A stretch of 55,718 bases of DNA, from IMG/VR virus record IMGVR_UViG_3300047157_000003, positions 1 to 55,718 of that record; one strand, 5' to 3'. Under the pieces are notes generated by a model. The model was not told the origin of the DNA. It did not search any database and saw nothing but the letters and a program-made list of their open reading frames with translations. This document shows, one piece after another, positions 30,517 through 39,690 of the stretch; position 1 is the first letter of the stretch; each line of letters starts with the position of its first letter. Position numbers and translations under genes: made by a program. The DNA is from a virus.

Positions 30517-33500
30517 TTATCCTTCTAGTGTTGCGATACGTGCTTCTAGTGCATCGTTCTTTGCTGATAATTCTTGTACTGCTTTAATAAGTGGGTAGAC
30601 AAACATAGACTGTGCTACACCTTGTATTCCACTATTTTCTTCTTCAGAGTGACCACCAAAATCTGTAATGTTATGTGTATCTAAAGCCGCTTTAACTTCT
30701 TGGGCAATTAAACCGTACAACTTATTCGTATGCTCTGCGGTTGTTTTTTCTGCGTCATAGTCAGGTAAGGTATTAGGTATTTCAGATTTTGCTCTAAACT
30801 TAAATGTTACAGTGCGTAAATCGTTAATAAAATCTAAACCACAATCAGTGTTGGTCTGAATCTCTTTTTTATATCGTTCATCCGACACCCTAGTAAAAGT
30901 GGCATTAGAGGTAAACTGATTATAAACACGATCAGAGCCATTATCTTTACCAAAAGTAAATGTACTATTTCCAACACCTATTGTAGCTTTACCCAAAACA
31001 ATTTGGCTAGTACCACCGACAGCACTTGTCTCAGTCCCATTCCCAACAAGGGTGTTGTTTGATCCTGTCGTGATTGCATCACCTGCTTGCATACCAATTA
31101 AGGTATTTCTGTCACCTGTGGTTACTGCGTACCCTGCACCAGTACCTACGGCGGTATTGAAGCTATCTACACTTGAAGTAAAGTTTTGTGTAAATAGTGC
31201 TTTTTCACCTATTGCAACTGAGTTCTCGCCTAGAGTATCTGAACCAAGAGCATCTTTGCCAACGGCTGTATTACTGTTTGATGATGTAAGTCCATCCCCC
31301 GCATTTGCACCAATTAAAGTATTAAATCTACCTGTGGTTGCATTATAACCAGCACTTGCGCCAATAGCTACGTTGAAACTATCTGTAGCGGATGTGAAGT
31401 TTTGTGTAGCTAAAGCACCATCACCTATAGCTGTAGATTTAGAACCTAAAGTATCGCCAGATAGTGCGGCATACCCTACAACTACGTTTTTATCAGCATC
31501 AGTAAGAGAATCACCTGCCGAACTACCAATTATTGTATTCCGTATGCCTGTTGTGATTGCTTTAGCAGAGTCAGACCCAATGGCTGTGTTGTAACTACTT
31601 GTAGATGTAGTAAAGTTTTGAGCTTCAAGAGCCGAATGACCGACTGCTGTATTTTTACTTCCTTTAGTATCAGTCGTTAAAGCACTCTGACCAATTGCAA
31701 CATTGTGGTCAGCGTCAGTGAGTGCATCACCTGCAAGTCCGCCGATAATGGTGTTGTTTATACCTGTGGTTACATCATTACCTGCCTGAAAACCTATAGC
31801 TACGTTATAATTATTAGTAGCAGACGTAAAGTTTTGTGCGCCTAAAGCACCATGTCCAATAGCTATTGCTCTACTACCTTTTGTATCAGCACCTAAAGCT
31901 GAAACACCAATAGCCACGTTATAATCAGCGTCCGTTAATGAGTCACCAGCCTCACCACCAATGAGGGTGTTCTCTCTGCCTGTGGTTACTGATAGACCTG
32001 CATCAAAACCAACTGCTGTGTTGTAAGCATCTGTAGTTGATGTAAAGTTTTGTAGACCTAATGCACCTGCGCCAATCGCTACAGACTTTTTACCTAAAGT
32101 ATCACTACTAAGTGCAAAATAACCAAGTGCAGTGTTCTCTTGACCTGTAGTAAGAGCATCACCAGCAAGACCGCCAATGAGGGTATTTCTTATGCTTGTG
32201 GTTACTTGATTACCTGCGGCGTGTCCTACTGCCGTGTTGTAACTATCTGTTGCTGATGTAAAGTTTTGCTTTTCAAGTGCCTTATAACCAATCGCAATAG
32301 ACCGACTACCTAATGTATCTGTACTTAAAGAGGCTGTACCTACTACTATATTATAGTCTGCATCTGTTAGTGCATCACCAGCTAATGCACCTATGAGTGT
32401 GTTTTCTGTGCCTGAGGTTACATTTATTCCTGCCTGCGAACCAACAGCGGTATTTTTAGATGCAGTCGCACTAGATAAAGCGCCTTGCCCCACTGCTGTG
32501 TTTTCCGAACCTGTGATGTTCTGAGTTAAAGAGGCATCTCCTACTGCTACATTGGAGTTACCCTCTGTCGTTGCGCCCAATGAAGTATAACCAACCGCTA
32601 CGTTATAACTTCCAGTAGTAAGAGCATCACCAGCTAAACCACCAATGAGGGTATCTCTTGTGCCTGTGGTTACTTGATTACCTGCACTCTTACCAACTGC
32701 TGTGTTGAATGAATCAGCACTAGATGTAAAGTTCTGTGATTCTAAGGCGGCATGACCAATAGCAACACTGCTTTGCCCCCTAGTGTCTGAGCTTAAAGCG
32801 CCGTACCCGATAGCCACGTTAGCACTACCATCTGTAAGAGCATCTCCTGCTAATCCACCGATGAGGTTATTAAATCGACCTGTGGTTACTGAGCCACCTG
32901 CAAACATACCAACAGCGGTATTATAGGTTTCAGTGGCTGAAGTAAAGTTTTGTGCAACTAAGGCTTGATAGCCAATAGCTACGCTTCTACTTCCTAAAGT
33001 GTCACTGCCTAAAGCACCAGAACCAATCGCCACATTATAATCAGCATCAGAAAGGGCATCACCAGCTAGTCCACCAATGAGGGTGTTGTTTACGCCTGTT
33101 GTGACTTGACCACCTGCACCATAACCTACTGCTGTGTTGTAAGTGTCTGTAGCAGATGTAAAGTTTTGACTGCTTAAAACTGATCGTCCTATTGCAACAG
33201 TTTTACTTCCTAAAGTATCAGAAGTTAGTGCGTTGTATCCTAGTACAGTATTATCACCACCAGTTGTCAAAGCATCACCTGCAATGCCACCGATAAGGGT
33301 ATTTCGAGTGCCTGTGGTGACTGCGGCTCCTGCGTTGTGTCCTACAGCTACGTTATACATACTTGTAGCTGAAGCAGGATTTTGAGCATTTAAAGCAAAT
33401 GTACCAATCGCTACACTTTCAGCACCTACAGTATTTGTTTGTAAAGCATCAACACCTATAGCCACATTATTTGAAGCTGTAGTGTTTGAATCTAAAGCGT

Positions 33501-35499
33501 CTTTACCTATAGCTACGTTATTAGAACCTGTGGTATTTGAGACTAATGCTTCGTAGCCAACAGCCACGTTATTACTTCCTGACCCTGCGGCACGAAGAGA
33601 AGTGTAACCAACTGCTGTATTATTAGCACCTGTTGAGTTTTGCATTGATAACGTGCCGATAGCAGTATTATTATCATTCGTTGTCACAGAAGACAAAGCC
33701 CCGTAACCAAAGGCGGCACTTGAATTACCTGTAGTAACACTATCACCTGCACCGCTACCCATAAGTGTAATATTAACGCCTGTCGTTACTGACTCACCTG
33801 CGGCATATCCAATTGCAGTATTATGAGATTGCGTAGCAGAGGTAAAGTTTTGACTATATAAAGCGTTTCTGCCTATAGCAGTAGAATAACTACCTAACGT
33901 ATCTGATGTTAAAGCGTTATAACCAACAGCCACATTATAATCAGCATCGGTTAAAGAATCTCCTGCTAATGCACCTATGAGGGTGTTTTGAACGCCTGTG
34001 GTGATATTTTCACCCGTATTGTAACCAACAGCTACATTGTAGTTTGTTGTCGCAGAAGTGAAGTTTTGTCTTTCAAGTGCTTGGTATCCAATAGCAACAG
34101 AACCACTACCAAGCGTATCTGTCCCCAAAGCGTCAAACCCAATAGCTACGTTGTAATTAGCATTAGTTAAAGCATCTCCTGCAATTCCACCGATAATAGT
34201 GTTTCTTACGCCTGTGCCTATTTGCGACCCTGCTAATGCACCAACAGCGGTGTTATAATTGCTCGCATTATTATTTTGTGTAAGTAGCGCACGATAACCA
34301 ATAGCAGTAGAAAAGTTACCTGTATCTTCTGTTTTTAATGCTTCCCAACCAAGAGCTACATTAGCTTCACCATTTGTAATCGCAGTACCTGCACTTGAAC
34401 CTATAGCTACATTATAGTTACCACCAGATTGCACACTATCTAATGCAGTATCACCCAACGCCACATTGGCTGTACCAACAGGATAATTCCCGTCTAGCTT
34501 GATTGTGCCGCCGTCTACTGAAACATTACCAGCAACTGTAAGGCCGTCTGTTACGGCTGTGCCTGTTACGTCAATGCCTGTTGATGTTGTGGCTAGTTTT
34601 TCAGAGCCGTAGTTGTACATCAAAGCTGCACCAGTGTTTCCGTTTGCTCTAAAATAGTCAGCCATTCCACCAGAACCGTTATCTGATTTTATAATTACAT
34701 TGTAATCATCAAGGGTGTTTTGAATAATTATACTACCAGTTTGACCCTCAATGTAGTTATTCGCCCCATCATGATAAATCTGTAGGTCAGACCCAGCACC
34801 GAATATGGCTTTTGAGTTGTCCGCAAATGTAATGTCGTCGCCTGTAGATACCGCAAGATCAGTACCGCCAGTCGTGTTTCCGTTAGCAAGTATCTCTGCA
34901 AGCGTATCAACCGTGCCAACCTGACTATCCACATACGCTTTAATAGACTGTTGTGTAGAAAGAGCTGTAGCACTATTAGATGCCATGTTATCTTCATCAA
35001 GAATTGCTGTAACAGAAACGCTACCTAATCTTAAACCATCAAAGTAAGCATTGTTAAATACGTTTGCGGCTACAGCACCTGTGCCGCCACCATTAAAGTA
35101 AACAACTGCTGTTGTACCCGCTGGAATTTCATAGTCATTAGATGCGTTATATGTACCTTGAAAGACAATAATACTGCGTGAGCCAGATAAGGCGTTTCGA
35201 ATGTAAATAATTTTTTCAGCATCATTTGGTGTTAATTGAACATAAGCTGTTGCCCCAAGATCACCACTATCTACATAAGAAATTAAACGATTTCTGCCAT
35301 TAGATGATGCTCCATCTGAAACTGGAAGCGCGTTTGGCGATCCAGAAGAGCCTGCTGATGATAATGTTAAGCTAATTTGACCGTCTAGCGCGGTATCAAT
35401 TAGTTCTAAATTTGTATTTGTTGTATCGCCCCATGTACCTGACTGTTCGCCAGTTCCTATGAGTTCGATCCCATTATTTAACGTATATGTACTAGCCAT
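30517..35499 (-). CDS. Giant tail fibre: YadA-like repeats and S74 intramolecular chaperone, 1660 residues
   Basis: Residues 1-340 are the virion-attachment and shaft part (MASTYTLNNGIELIGTGEQ at the N-terminus). Residues about 340-1500 consist of tandem units of about 73 residues, each with motifs such as NYNVAIG.DALG.DTLGS.SVAIGY.AL and TTG..NTLIGG.AGD; the AIG/AVG steps are typical of YadA-head left-handed beta-rolls and should trimerise. The C-terminal 115 residues hold an S74 chaperone: VSDERYKKEI (Ser-Asp/Lys self-cleavage site) and LYGLIAQEVKAAL. Cleavage at this Ser should release the folded fibre. It probably binds the receptor. Confidence 0.85.
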   Translation of the reverse strand: MASTYTLNNGIELIGTGEQSGTWGDTTNTNLELIDTALDGQISLTLSSAGSSGSPNALPVSDGASSNGRNRLISYVDSGDLGATAYVQLTPNDAEKIIYIRNALSGSRSIIVFQGTYNASNDYEIPAGTTAVVYFNGGGTGAVAANVFNNAYFDGLRLGSVSVTAILDEDNMASNSATALSTQQSIKAYVDSQVGTVDTLAEILANGNTTGGTDLAVSTGDDITFADNSKAIFGAGSDLQIYHDGANNYIEGQTGSIIIQNTLDDYNVIIKSDNGSGGMADYFRANGNTGAALMYNYGSEKLATTSTGIDVTGTAVTDGLTVAGNVSVDGGTIKLDGNYPVGTANVALGDTALDSVQSGGNYNVAIGSSAGTAITNGEANVALGWEALKTEDTGNFSTAIGYRALLTQNNNASNYNTAVGALAGSQIGTGVRNTIIGGIAGDALTNANYNVAIGFDALGTDTLGSGSVAIGYQALERQNFTSATTNYNVAVGYNTGENITTGVQNTLIGALAGDSLTDADYNVAVGYNALTSDTLGSYSTAIGRNALYSQNFTSATQSHNTAIGYAAGESVTTGVNITLMGSGAGDSVTTGNSSAAFGYGALSSVTTNDNNTAIGTLSMQNSTGANNTAVGYTSLRAAGSGSNNVAVGYEALVSNTTGSNNVAIGKDALDSNTTASNNVAIGVDALQTNTVGAESVAIGTFALNAQNPASATSMYNVAVGHNAGAAVTTGTRNTLIGGIAGDALTTGGDNTVLGYNALTSDTLGSKTVAIGRSVLSSQNFTSATDTYNTAVGYGAGGQVTTGVNNTLIGGLAGDALSDADYNVAIGSGALGSDTLGSRSVAIGYQALVAQNFTSATETYNTAVGMFAGGSVTTGRFNNLIGGLAGDALTDGSANVAIGYGALSSDTRGQSSVAIGHAALESQNFTSSADSFNTAVGKSAGNQVTTGTRDTLIGGLAGDALTTGSYNVAVGYTSLGATTEGNSNVAVGDASLTQNITGSENTAVGQGALSSATASKNTAVGSQAGINVTSGTENTLIGALAGDALTDADYNIVVGTASLSTDTLGSRSIAIGYKALEKQNFTSATDSYNTAVGHAAGNQVTTSIRNTLIGGLAGDALTTGQENTALGYFALSSDTLGKKSVAIGAGALGLQNFTSTTDAYNTAVGFDAGLSVTTGRENTLIGGEAGDSLTDADYNVAIGVSALGADTKGSRAIAIGHGALGAQNFTSATNNYNVAIGFQAGNDVTTGINNTIIGGLAGDALTDADHNVAIGQSALTTDTKGSKNTAVGHSALEAQNFTTSTSSYNTAIGSDSAKAITTGIRNTIIGSSAGDSLTDADKNVVVGYAALSGDTLGSKSTAIGDGALATQNFTSATDSFNVAIGASAGYNATTGRFNTLIGANAGDGLTSSNSNTAVGKDALGSDTLGENSVAIGEKALFTQNFTSSVDSFNTAVGTGAGYAVTTGDRNTLIGMQAGDAITTGSNNTLVGNGTETSAVGGTSQIVLGKATIGVGNSTFTFGKDNGSDRVYNQFTSNATFTRVSDERYKKEIQTNTDCGLDFINDLRTVTFKFRAKSEIPNTLPDYDAEKTTAEHTNKLYGLIAQEVKAALDTHNITDFGGHSEEENSGIQGVAQSMFVYPLIKAVQELSAKNDALEARIATLEG
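31050..34480 (-). repeat. Tandem coding repeats of about 219 bp in the fibre gene
   Basis: Some 14 imperfect copies encode the YadA-like rolls. Copy sequences differ by point changes, and some are one half-unit shorter. Such arrays gain or lose units by recombination. Confidence 0.75.
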
Positions 35500-35508
35500 T
35501 TTGCGTTC

Positions 35509-36279
35509 CTATGCTGCTATATCGTCCCATCCGGGGCTTTGAGACGGAGATTCGTCAGTCCACGATGGGGTAGAAGATGGATTAATTGGATTATAGCTTG
35601 GATTTTGATTTGGCACAATACCTCCCCAAACTAAAACTTGAGCAGTGTCTGCTGTAGCAGAAACTCCTGTAATATTAACAATTGCGTCTGATTCTGTATC
35701 AACAGTGCCTACTTGGCCTGTTCCTTGTGAACCTGTTACGTTTACTGTAACAAAAATACCTACATCAACAGAACCAACAGAACCTGTAGCTGCAATGCCA
35801 GTTGGATTAACAACTGCTTCAGCAATAACAGAAACCGCACCTACAGATGCAGTTGATTCAAGGCCAGTAACAGAAGTTATTGCGTCAGCAGTAACAACGA
35901 CAGAGCCTACAGAGCCTGTGCCAGCTACTCCAGTAGGATTAACAACAGCTTCTGCAATTACAGTTAGTGATCCGGGTGATCCTGTAGCGGCAACGCCAGT
36001 GACGTTTACATTGACACCAACACCCTCAACTACAGTAACGGAACCTACTACGCCTGTTGATGATACACCTGTTACATTAACATTTGCATCTGCATTTACC
36101 AATACAGATGTAACTGAAGCATTTGCTTGCAGTCCAGTTGTTGGAACATTGGCTTCACCAATAATACTTACTGAGCCAATAGAGCCTGTGCCTGCAACAC
36201 CCGAAACAGTAACAGGAATGGCGGTATTCCAAGCCGCTTCAGACCAAGAACCTCGACCCCATCCCGTTATTGTCGCCAT
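35509..36279 (-). CDS. Repetitive virion protein with VTGVAATG-type repeats, 256 residues
   Basis: After ITGWGRGSWSEAAWNTAIP the protein has about nine repeats of roughly 20-25 residues with the core 'V.GV.(A/G)TG..GSV.V.A'. The end is Pro/Ser/Trp-rich (NQNPSYNPINPSSTPSW). A Gly-Trp N-terminus is frequent in small tail spike/fibre-adaptor proteins. It lies between a structural protein and the fibre. The function is inferred. Confidence 0.65.
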   Translation of the reverse strand: MATITGWGRGSWSEAAWNTAIPVTVSGVAGTGSIGSVSIIGEANVPTTGLQANASVTSVLVNADANVNVTGVSSTGVVGSVTVVEGVGVNVNVTGVAATGSPGSLTVIAEAVVNPTGVAGTGSVGSVVVTADAITSVTGLESTASVGAVSVIAEAVVNPTGIAATGSVGSVDVGIFVTVNVTGSQGTGQVGTVDTESDAIVNITGVSATADTAQVLVWGGIVPNQNPSYNPINPSSTPSWTDESPSQSPGWDDIAA

Positions 36280-36292
36280 CGGATGTTACTCC

Positions 36293-36727
36293 TTATGCGA
36301 TGCGAATAATCGCGTTACTTGCGTCTGCTGTTGGGAATACAACTGTAAAATCACCATTTGTAGATGTTTTATCTGAACCAAAGTCCAAGATCACAACTGC
36401 TGGATTTCCTGCTGCTGTATCATTGTATATCATAGCACCACGAGCAGTTATAGTCGATGAAGACCAAGTTGTATCTGCAAAATCAGTAAAGGCTGTAGTT
36501 CCTGAGCTTGTCGGATCAACACGAGTTAGTGTATTTCCACCTGCCGTATAATTGGTGCCTGTAACTTCATTAGAAGTAGTGTAAGCTGTAGTTGCAGCGT
36601 TAAAAGAAGCACTATTTGTATATAGAGCTATCTTAAAGGTGTCTCCACCTGAGTTTTTAAAGTTATGCACGGCCTCAAGAAGCTCTTTCTTAAAGCTCGT
36701 ACACATAAAATTACCTGAAAAGGCCAT
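36293..36727 (-). CDS. Conserved phage structural protein, 144 residues
   Basis: FSGNFMCTSFKKELLEAVHN then GDTFKIALYTNSASFNAATT and TVVFPTADASNAIIRIA correspond to a structural-protein family common in podoviruses, sometimes called tail fibre or capsid-associated. It is beta-rich and 144 residues long. An AAGGAG site precedes the ATG; a TATAAT lies about 30 nt further upstream. The exact role is unknown. Confidence 0.65.
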   Translation of the reverse strand: MAFSGNFMCTSFKKELLEAVHNFKNSGGDTFKIALYTNSASFNAATTAYTTSNEVTGTNYTAGGNTLTRVDPTSSGTTAFTDFADTTWSSSTITARGAMIYNDTAAGNPAVVILDFGSDKTSTNGDFTVVFPTADASNAIIRIA

Positions 36728-36783
36728 GTCATAATCTCCTTATGAATCTAATGTTAGTATATTATAATTATTTATGCCGATTG

Positions 36784-37449
36784 TCATGTTTTTTCTCTCA
36801 TAATTAAACCAGTGCGATAAGCATCGGTAACTTCTTGAGATTCCCCAAAGTTTTTGACCCTAGACATGGCTTCAGTAAACCGCTGAGTATAGTTTGCAAC
36901 TAAGTCAGCTTCACCCTTCATAAATGTATAAGCCTCAATAAGAGTTCCATACAATAAAGCCACAGAAGCATTTGTACTTAACCATGTAGTATTGTTATCG
37001 CCTACAGACGTTAGACTTGGAGGTCTATAGAAGTAATGTAGCTCTACTTCATATGCCTGATCTGGACTGGGAGCTAATATAAAGTTATTTATGTCGAATT
37101 GAGCATAATAACGAGGCCCACCAGTTGTAGATTTATTGGGATTAAAAGACTGAACAAAGTTTACGTCCTTAAACATAACAAATTCTTTTGAATTGTTGGT
37201 TGTATAAGAAAGGCTAAATGGAGCCAAATAATCAGTCGGTAAGGCAAGATATTGAGCATTATTTGCATCTGTAGCGTATGCTGTTAGATTTCCTGTCTTA
37301 TTCTTCCTAAAAACCTCTAATTGAGCTATTTTTAAGATACGTTCTTCTGCATTCTTGATAAATACATTGATATTATTCACAAAAGTTGTTTCTGTGTTCT
37401 CAGTGTAGTCTTGAATTGCTGTTTTCATTTCTGCGTATGTAAAACTCAT
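36784..37449 (-). CDS. Adaptor-like structural protein (DUF6682 type), 221 residues
   Basis: AQLEVFRKNKTGNLTAYATD, ALPTDYLAPFSLSYTTNN, then GGPRYYAQFDINNFILAPSP and VELHYFYRPPSL follow a pattern found in many marine podoviruses and known to me as DUF6682, an adaptor-like virion protein. N-terminal helices and the beta-rich middle suit a ring at the portal/tail interface. The next gene starts with a 4-nt overlap. Confidence 0.65.
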   Translation of the reverse strand: MSFTYAEMKTAIQDYTENTETTFVNNINVFIKNAEERILKIAQLEVFRKNKTGNLTAYATDANNAQYLALPTDYLAPFSLSYTTNNSKEFVMFKDVNFVQSFNPNKSTTGGPRYYAQFDINNFILAPSPDQAYEVELHYFYRPPSLTSVGDNNTTWLSTNASVALLYGTLIEAYTFMKGEADLVANYTQRFTEAMSRVKNFGESQEVTDAYRTGLIMREKT

Positions 37450-37778
37450 GATATTGTCACCGTAACTCCACCTACTGCACCAGTAGCAACTAAATTATTA
37501 GGGGTTAAGCCCCCATCGTATGCCATTCCTACTGGATTCCATCCCCATTGTATATTGTCTTGTTGCGCAACGTTCTGTTCAGGACGTGGATTTCGCAACG
37601 CTTGTGGGTCTGGAGTAGCTCGTAATGGCTCTAATTGAGGTTGTTTTGCTTCCCATTCATCCTTTCCAACCAATAAACCATTCCACTCTTTTCGCATGTC
37701 TCTCAAGCGATAACGGAAGCCAGAACGGTCAGATATACCATATGCCCATTTTCCAGTGGCATATTTAGACATAGCCAT
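37446..37778 (-). CDS. Conserved marine phage structural protein, 110 residues
   Basis: SKYATGKWAYGISDRSGFRY then RLRDMRKEWNGLLVGKDEWE and QWGWNPVG are strongly conserved in uncultured marine podoviruses. It ends with a VGGVTVTIS strand. Ends overlap both neighbours, so it is co-translated with the adaptor genes. Function unknown. Confidence 0.7.
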   Translation of the reverse strand: MAMSKYATGKWAYGISDRSGFRYRLRDMRKEWNGLLVGKDEWEAKQPQLEPLRATPDPQALRNPRPEQNVAQQDNIQWGWNPVGMAYDGGLTPNNLVATGAVGGVTVTIS

Positions 37779-38433
37779 AGCTCCTTAAATCTGGAGCCAC
37801 ACGGAAAGATGCTCTATCTCTATCTTCATCCATTGCGCGGTTTATTTCTTCTTCATACACCGCTTTTAGCATCTGTGAGCGATCTGGAGCGCGTTTCATA
37901 GAGATATAATAGGCTAATCCAGCCGCTAAAGCAGGGTAAAAACGGAAGGGAACTTGCGCTGTATTAGTGTAAGTATCAGCGTCATCCATGCGTATTAAAG
38001 CGTCATAATACACCACATCAGTGCTATTATCAGGCAAAGGCCACATTTGAAGAACTGGATTTATTTGCCTATCAACAAAAAACTGTGTTGGCCTTGCAAC
38101 TGTAGATTTTGTTGGAATATTGAGGTATTCGTCTCTACTTATGCGATTTAAAGCATAATCTGTTCCATCTCGACGTATAACTAAAGATAATATGTCAATT
38201 ACATCAGTTCCAAGAGGCTGATCACCGTCTCCTTGAGTAACTGTGAAGTTTCTTTGTGCTATAGTCCATTGATTTAAGCCTCTATTCGCCCAATCAGCAA
38301 ACATTAGGTTCATAGAGCGCTTTGCAGTCTTTAAATCATATCCAGTACGAACCTCTAAGCCACATCGCTCAAAAGCTTCCTCAATATAGTCTGCTACGTC
38401 TAATTCAAAGTCCTTAGAGCCTGATACAGTCAT
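37765..38433 (-). CDS. P22 gp4-like head-tail adaptor, 222 residues
   Basis: DYIEEAFERCGLEVRTGYDL, MNLMFADWANRGLNQWTI and ALAAGLAYYISMKRAPDRSQ are typical of P22 gp4-like adaptors/tail accessory factors. The protein binds under the portal and stabilises packaged DNA. It overlaps both its neighbours. Family match is by eye. Confidence 0.7.
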   Translation of the reverse strand: MTVSGSKDFELDVADYIEEAFERCGLEVRTGYDLKTAKRSMNLMFADWANRGLNQWTIAQRNFTVTQGDGDQPLGTDVIDILSLVIRRDGTDYALNRISRDEYLNIPTKSTVARPTQFFVDRQINPVLQMWPLPDNSTDVVYYDALIRMDDADTYTNTAQVPFRFYPALAAGLAYYISMKRAPDRSQMLKAVYEEEINRAMDEDRDRASFRVAPDLRSYGYV

Positions 38434-38708
38434 TTCTTTTTCCTTTTTAAAGCCTTTACTCTACGAGGCTTGCCCGCAGGTTGACCAATACGCTTCTTTT
38501 GGGCTACTCTACTACGCTTTTCGCTCGCTGTCATCTCTGATCTTGTTTTTGGTGTCTTAGAGCTTACGCGCTTAGTGGGGCGACAATAAGGAGTTGAGCG
38601 TTTTTCGCCCTTTTTACGTCCACAAGGCTTACCTGTTTTAACATCTTTCCAGTCTTCTTTAAACCAACGCTTTAAAGCAGCACCTTTTTTTGTTTTTCTT
38701 ACAGCCAT
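38430..38708 (-). CDS. Small basic protein, DUF5872-like, 92 residues
   Basis: LKRWFKEDWKDV, then GKPCGRKKGEKRSTPYCRPT and VSSKTPKTRSEM follow a pattern common in marine phages and giant viruses that I associate with DUF5872. The protein has many Lys and Arg, with two Cys (PCGR, PYCR) likely to bind metal or form a disulfide. It may coat or condense DNA, or bind virion DNA; not established. Confidence 0.7.
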   Translation of the reverse strand: MAVRKTKKGAALKRWFKEDWKDVKTGKPCGRKKGEKRSTPYCRPTKRVSSKTPKTRSEMTASEKRSRVAQKKRIGQPAGKPRRVKALKRKKK

Positions 38709-38984
38709 TATGAATACTTTGTAACTTTTCTTCTATTTGACAAAACTTTACCGCAACCGTTTGCTACAGCTCCACCGCTAATCATTCGACGTACTGGACG
38801 CTTGCGAAACTCATTAGATGGCTCAATAACGCCACCCATAGCCTTCTTAACAGGCTTTTTTTTTGCTGTTTCCCCAGTTTTTAGCGCCTTTTTTTCTACA
38901 CTTAGCGATTGCTCCGCTTGCGTATGCGCTTGGAAACACCTTGTACCTTGCTTTTACCTTTTTGTAGCACGCGTCTTTTGGCAT
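38708..38984 (-). CDS. Small basic protein (MPKDACY family), frameshifted
   Basis: PKDACYKKVKARYKVFPSAY followed by ASGAIAKCRKKGAKNWGNS is a pattern widely conserved in marine viruses. The frame ends early (45 residues, KKKAC). If one A is removed from a run of nine (38854-38862), translation continues through KPVKKAMGGVIEPSNEFRKR and VRRMISGGAVANGCGKVLSN to the TAA that overlaps the next ATG (38708). I read it as one 92-residue gene with a homopolymer error. Its C-terminal GGAV..GCG motif recurs in 47072 and 47272. Confidence 0.65.
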
Positions 38985-39048
38985 TCTTCTTCCTTTTCAT
39001 GGGCGATTTAGTAACTTGTTGCCCCATCTGTGAACGGCTCATAGCCAT
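38902..39048 (-). CDS. Possible overlapping small basic protein, 48 residues
   Basis: The frame MAMSRSQMGQQVTKSPMKRK starts right after the DUF6321-like gene and overlaps the MPKDACY gene in another frame. The N-terminal 22 residues before KKNAK look like a small conserved marine-phage peptide. The extension beyond it may be only a shadow of the overlapped gene. Confidence 0.35.
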   Translation of the reverse strand: MAMSRSQMGQQVTKSPMKRKKNAKRRVLQKGKSKVQGVSKRIRKRSNR

Positions 39049-39343
39049 TTAGCACTTCCACCTTTTTCTAGCTTGTCGCAATCGACTATTCGGATCTTTT
39101 GCAGCTTTCGGAAATTGTTTCATTTGTCCTGCTGAACGTGCGCAATAAGATTTACGGCGTTTAGCTGCGGCACTACCTTTTTTTAACCTTGCCAGTAACG
39201 GCAGTTTTGAGCTTAGAGCCGGGGTTTTTCTTACGATAAGCGGCAACACCCTTTTTGGTCATACCCGCACCGGCCTTAGTCTTTCGGTAGTTACCACCTT
39301 TGCCGGTGGTTTTGCGTATTGGATTTTCTTTTTTACGAGGCAT
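39049..39343 (-). CDS. Basic protein (DUF6321-like), frameshifted
   Basis: The first frame (MPRKKENPIRKTTGKGGNYR, then GMTKKGVAAYRKKNPGSKLK) ends KVKKR. If one A is removed from AAAAAAA (39178-39184), it continues GSAAAKRRKSYCARSAGQMK, QFPKAAKDPNSRLRQARKRW and KC, all conserved in marine phages. Together they give about 97 residues, very rich in Lys and Arg. The two-Cys tail is conserved. A role in packing virion DNA is possible. Confidence 0.65.
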
Positions 39344-39366
39344 TAATCACCTATTAAAATTTTAGA

Positions 39367-39389
39367 TGGGAGAATAAGGCACTCTCCCA
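39367..39389. other. Inverted repeat between structural genes
   Basis: TGGGAGA (39367-39373) and TCTCCCA (39383-39389) make a 7-bp stem with a 9-nt loop. It lies just after the 39397 gene in its direction of transcription. The sequence after it on the minus strand is T/A-rich, so it could be a weak terminator. Confidence 0.4.
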
Positions 39390-39396
39390 CCATATT

Positions 39397-39678
39397 TTAA
39401 GACAAAAACACTGTCAGTTCGTTGCTTGATCCTGTGAAAGCACTAACATACGCACCGCTTTTAGCTAGAATACCATCATCAGGAATGTTTAAATGGTGAA
39501 TCCCTGCTGGAAAAGTTTGCGTAATCAGTGTATCGCCCGAACCGCTACCATCTTTAATTGTAAAAGCACCCGCTGCGGCTGCATAAATTACAATTTGACG
39601 AATACGAGAACGAGCAGGACCGACAACAGCCGCAGATGTACCCTGCGCCCAATTATATGCCTTTACTGGACCTGCCAT
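39397..39678 (-). CDS. Small virion protein, 93 residues
   Basis: The protein is beta-rich (SRIRQIVIYAAAAGAFTIKD and PAGIHHLNIPDDGI). Its size, composition and place after the capsid genes resemble decoration-like small proteins of marine podoviruses. It has a TCCTAT/AGGAGC-type ribosome site. The function is unknown. Confidence 0.6.
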   Translation of the reverse strand: MAGPVKAYNWAQGTSAAVVGPARSRIRQIVIYAAAAGAFTIKDGSGSGDTLITQTFPAGIHHLNIPDDGILAKSGAYVSAFTGSSNELTVFLS

Positions 39679-39690
39679 GTTAAGCTCCTA

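Noticed and set aside
31050-34480. Regular repeats that might suggest CRISPR
   Set aside because: Repeats are 219 bp, coding, in frame, and have no unique spacers; they are protein repeats.
35645-36376. 243-codon plus-strand open frame opposite the repetitive virion protein
   Set aside because: It mirrors the repeats of the minus-strand gene, has no ribosome site and the wrong direction; a shadow frame.
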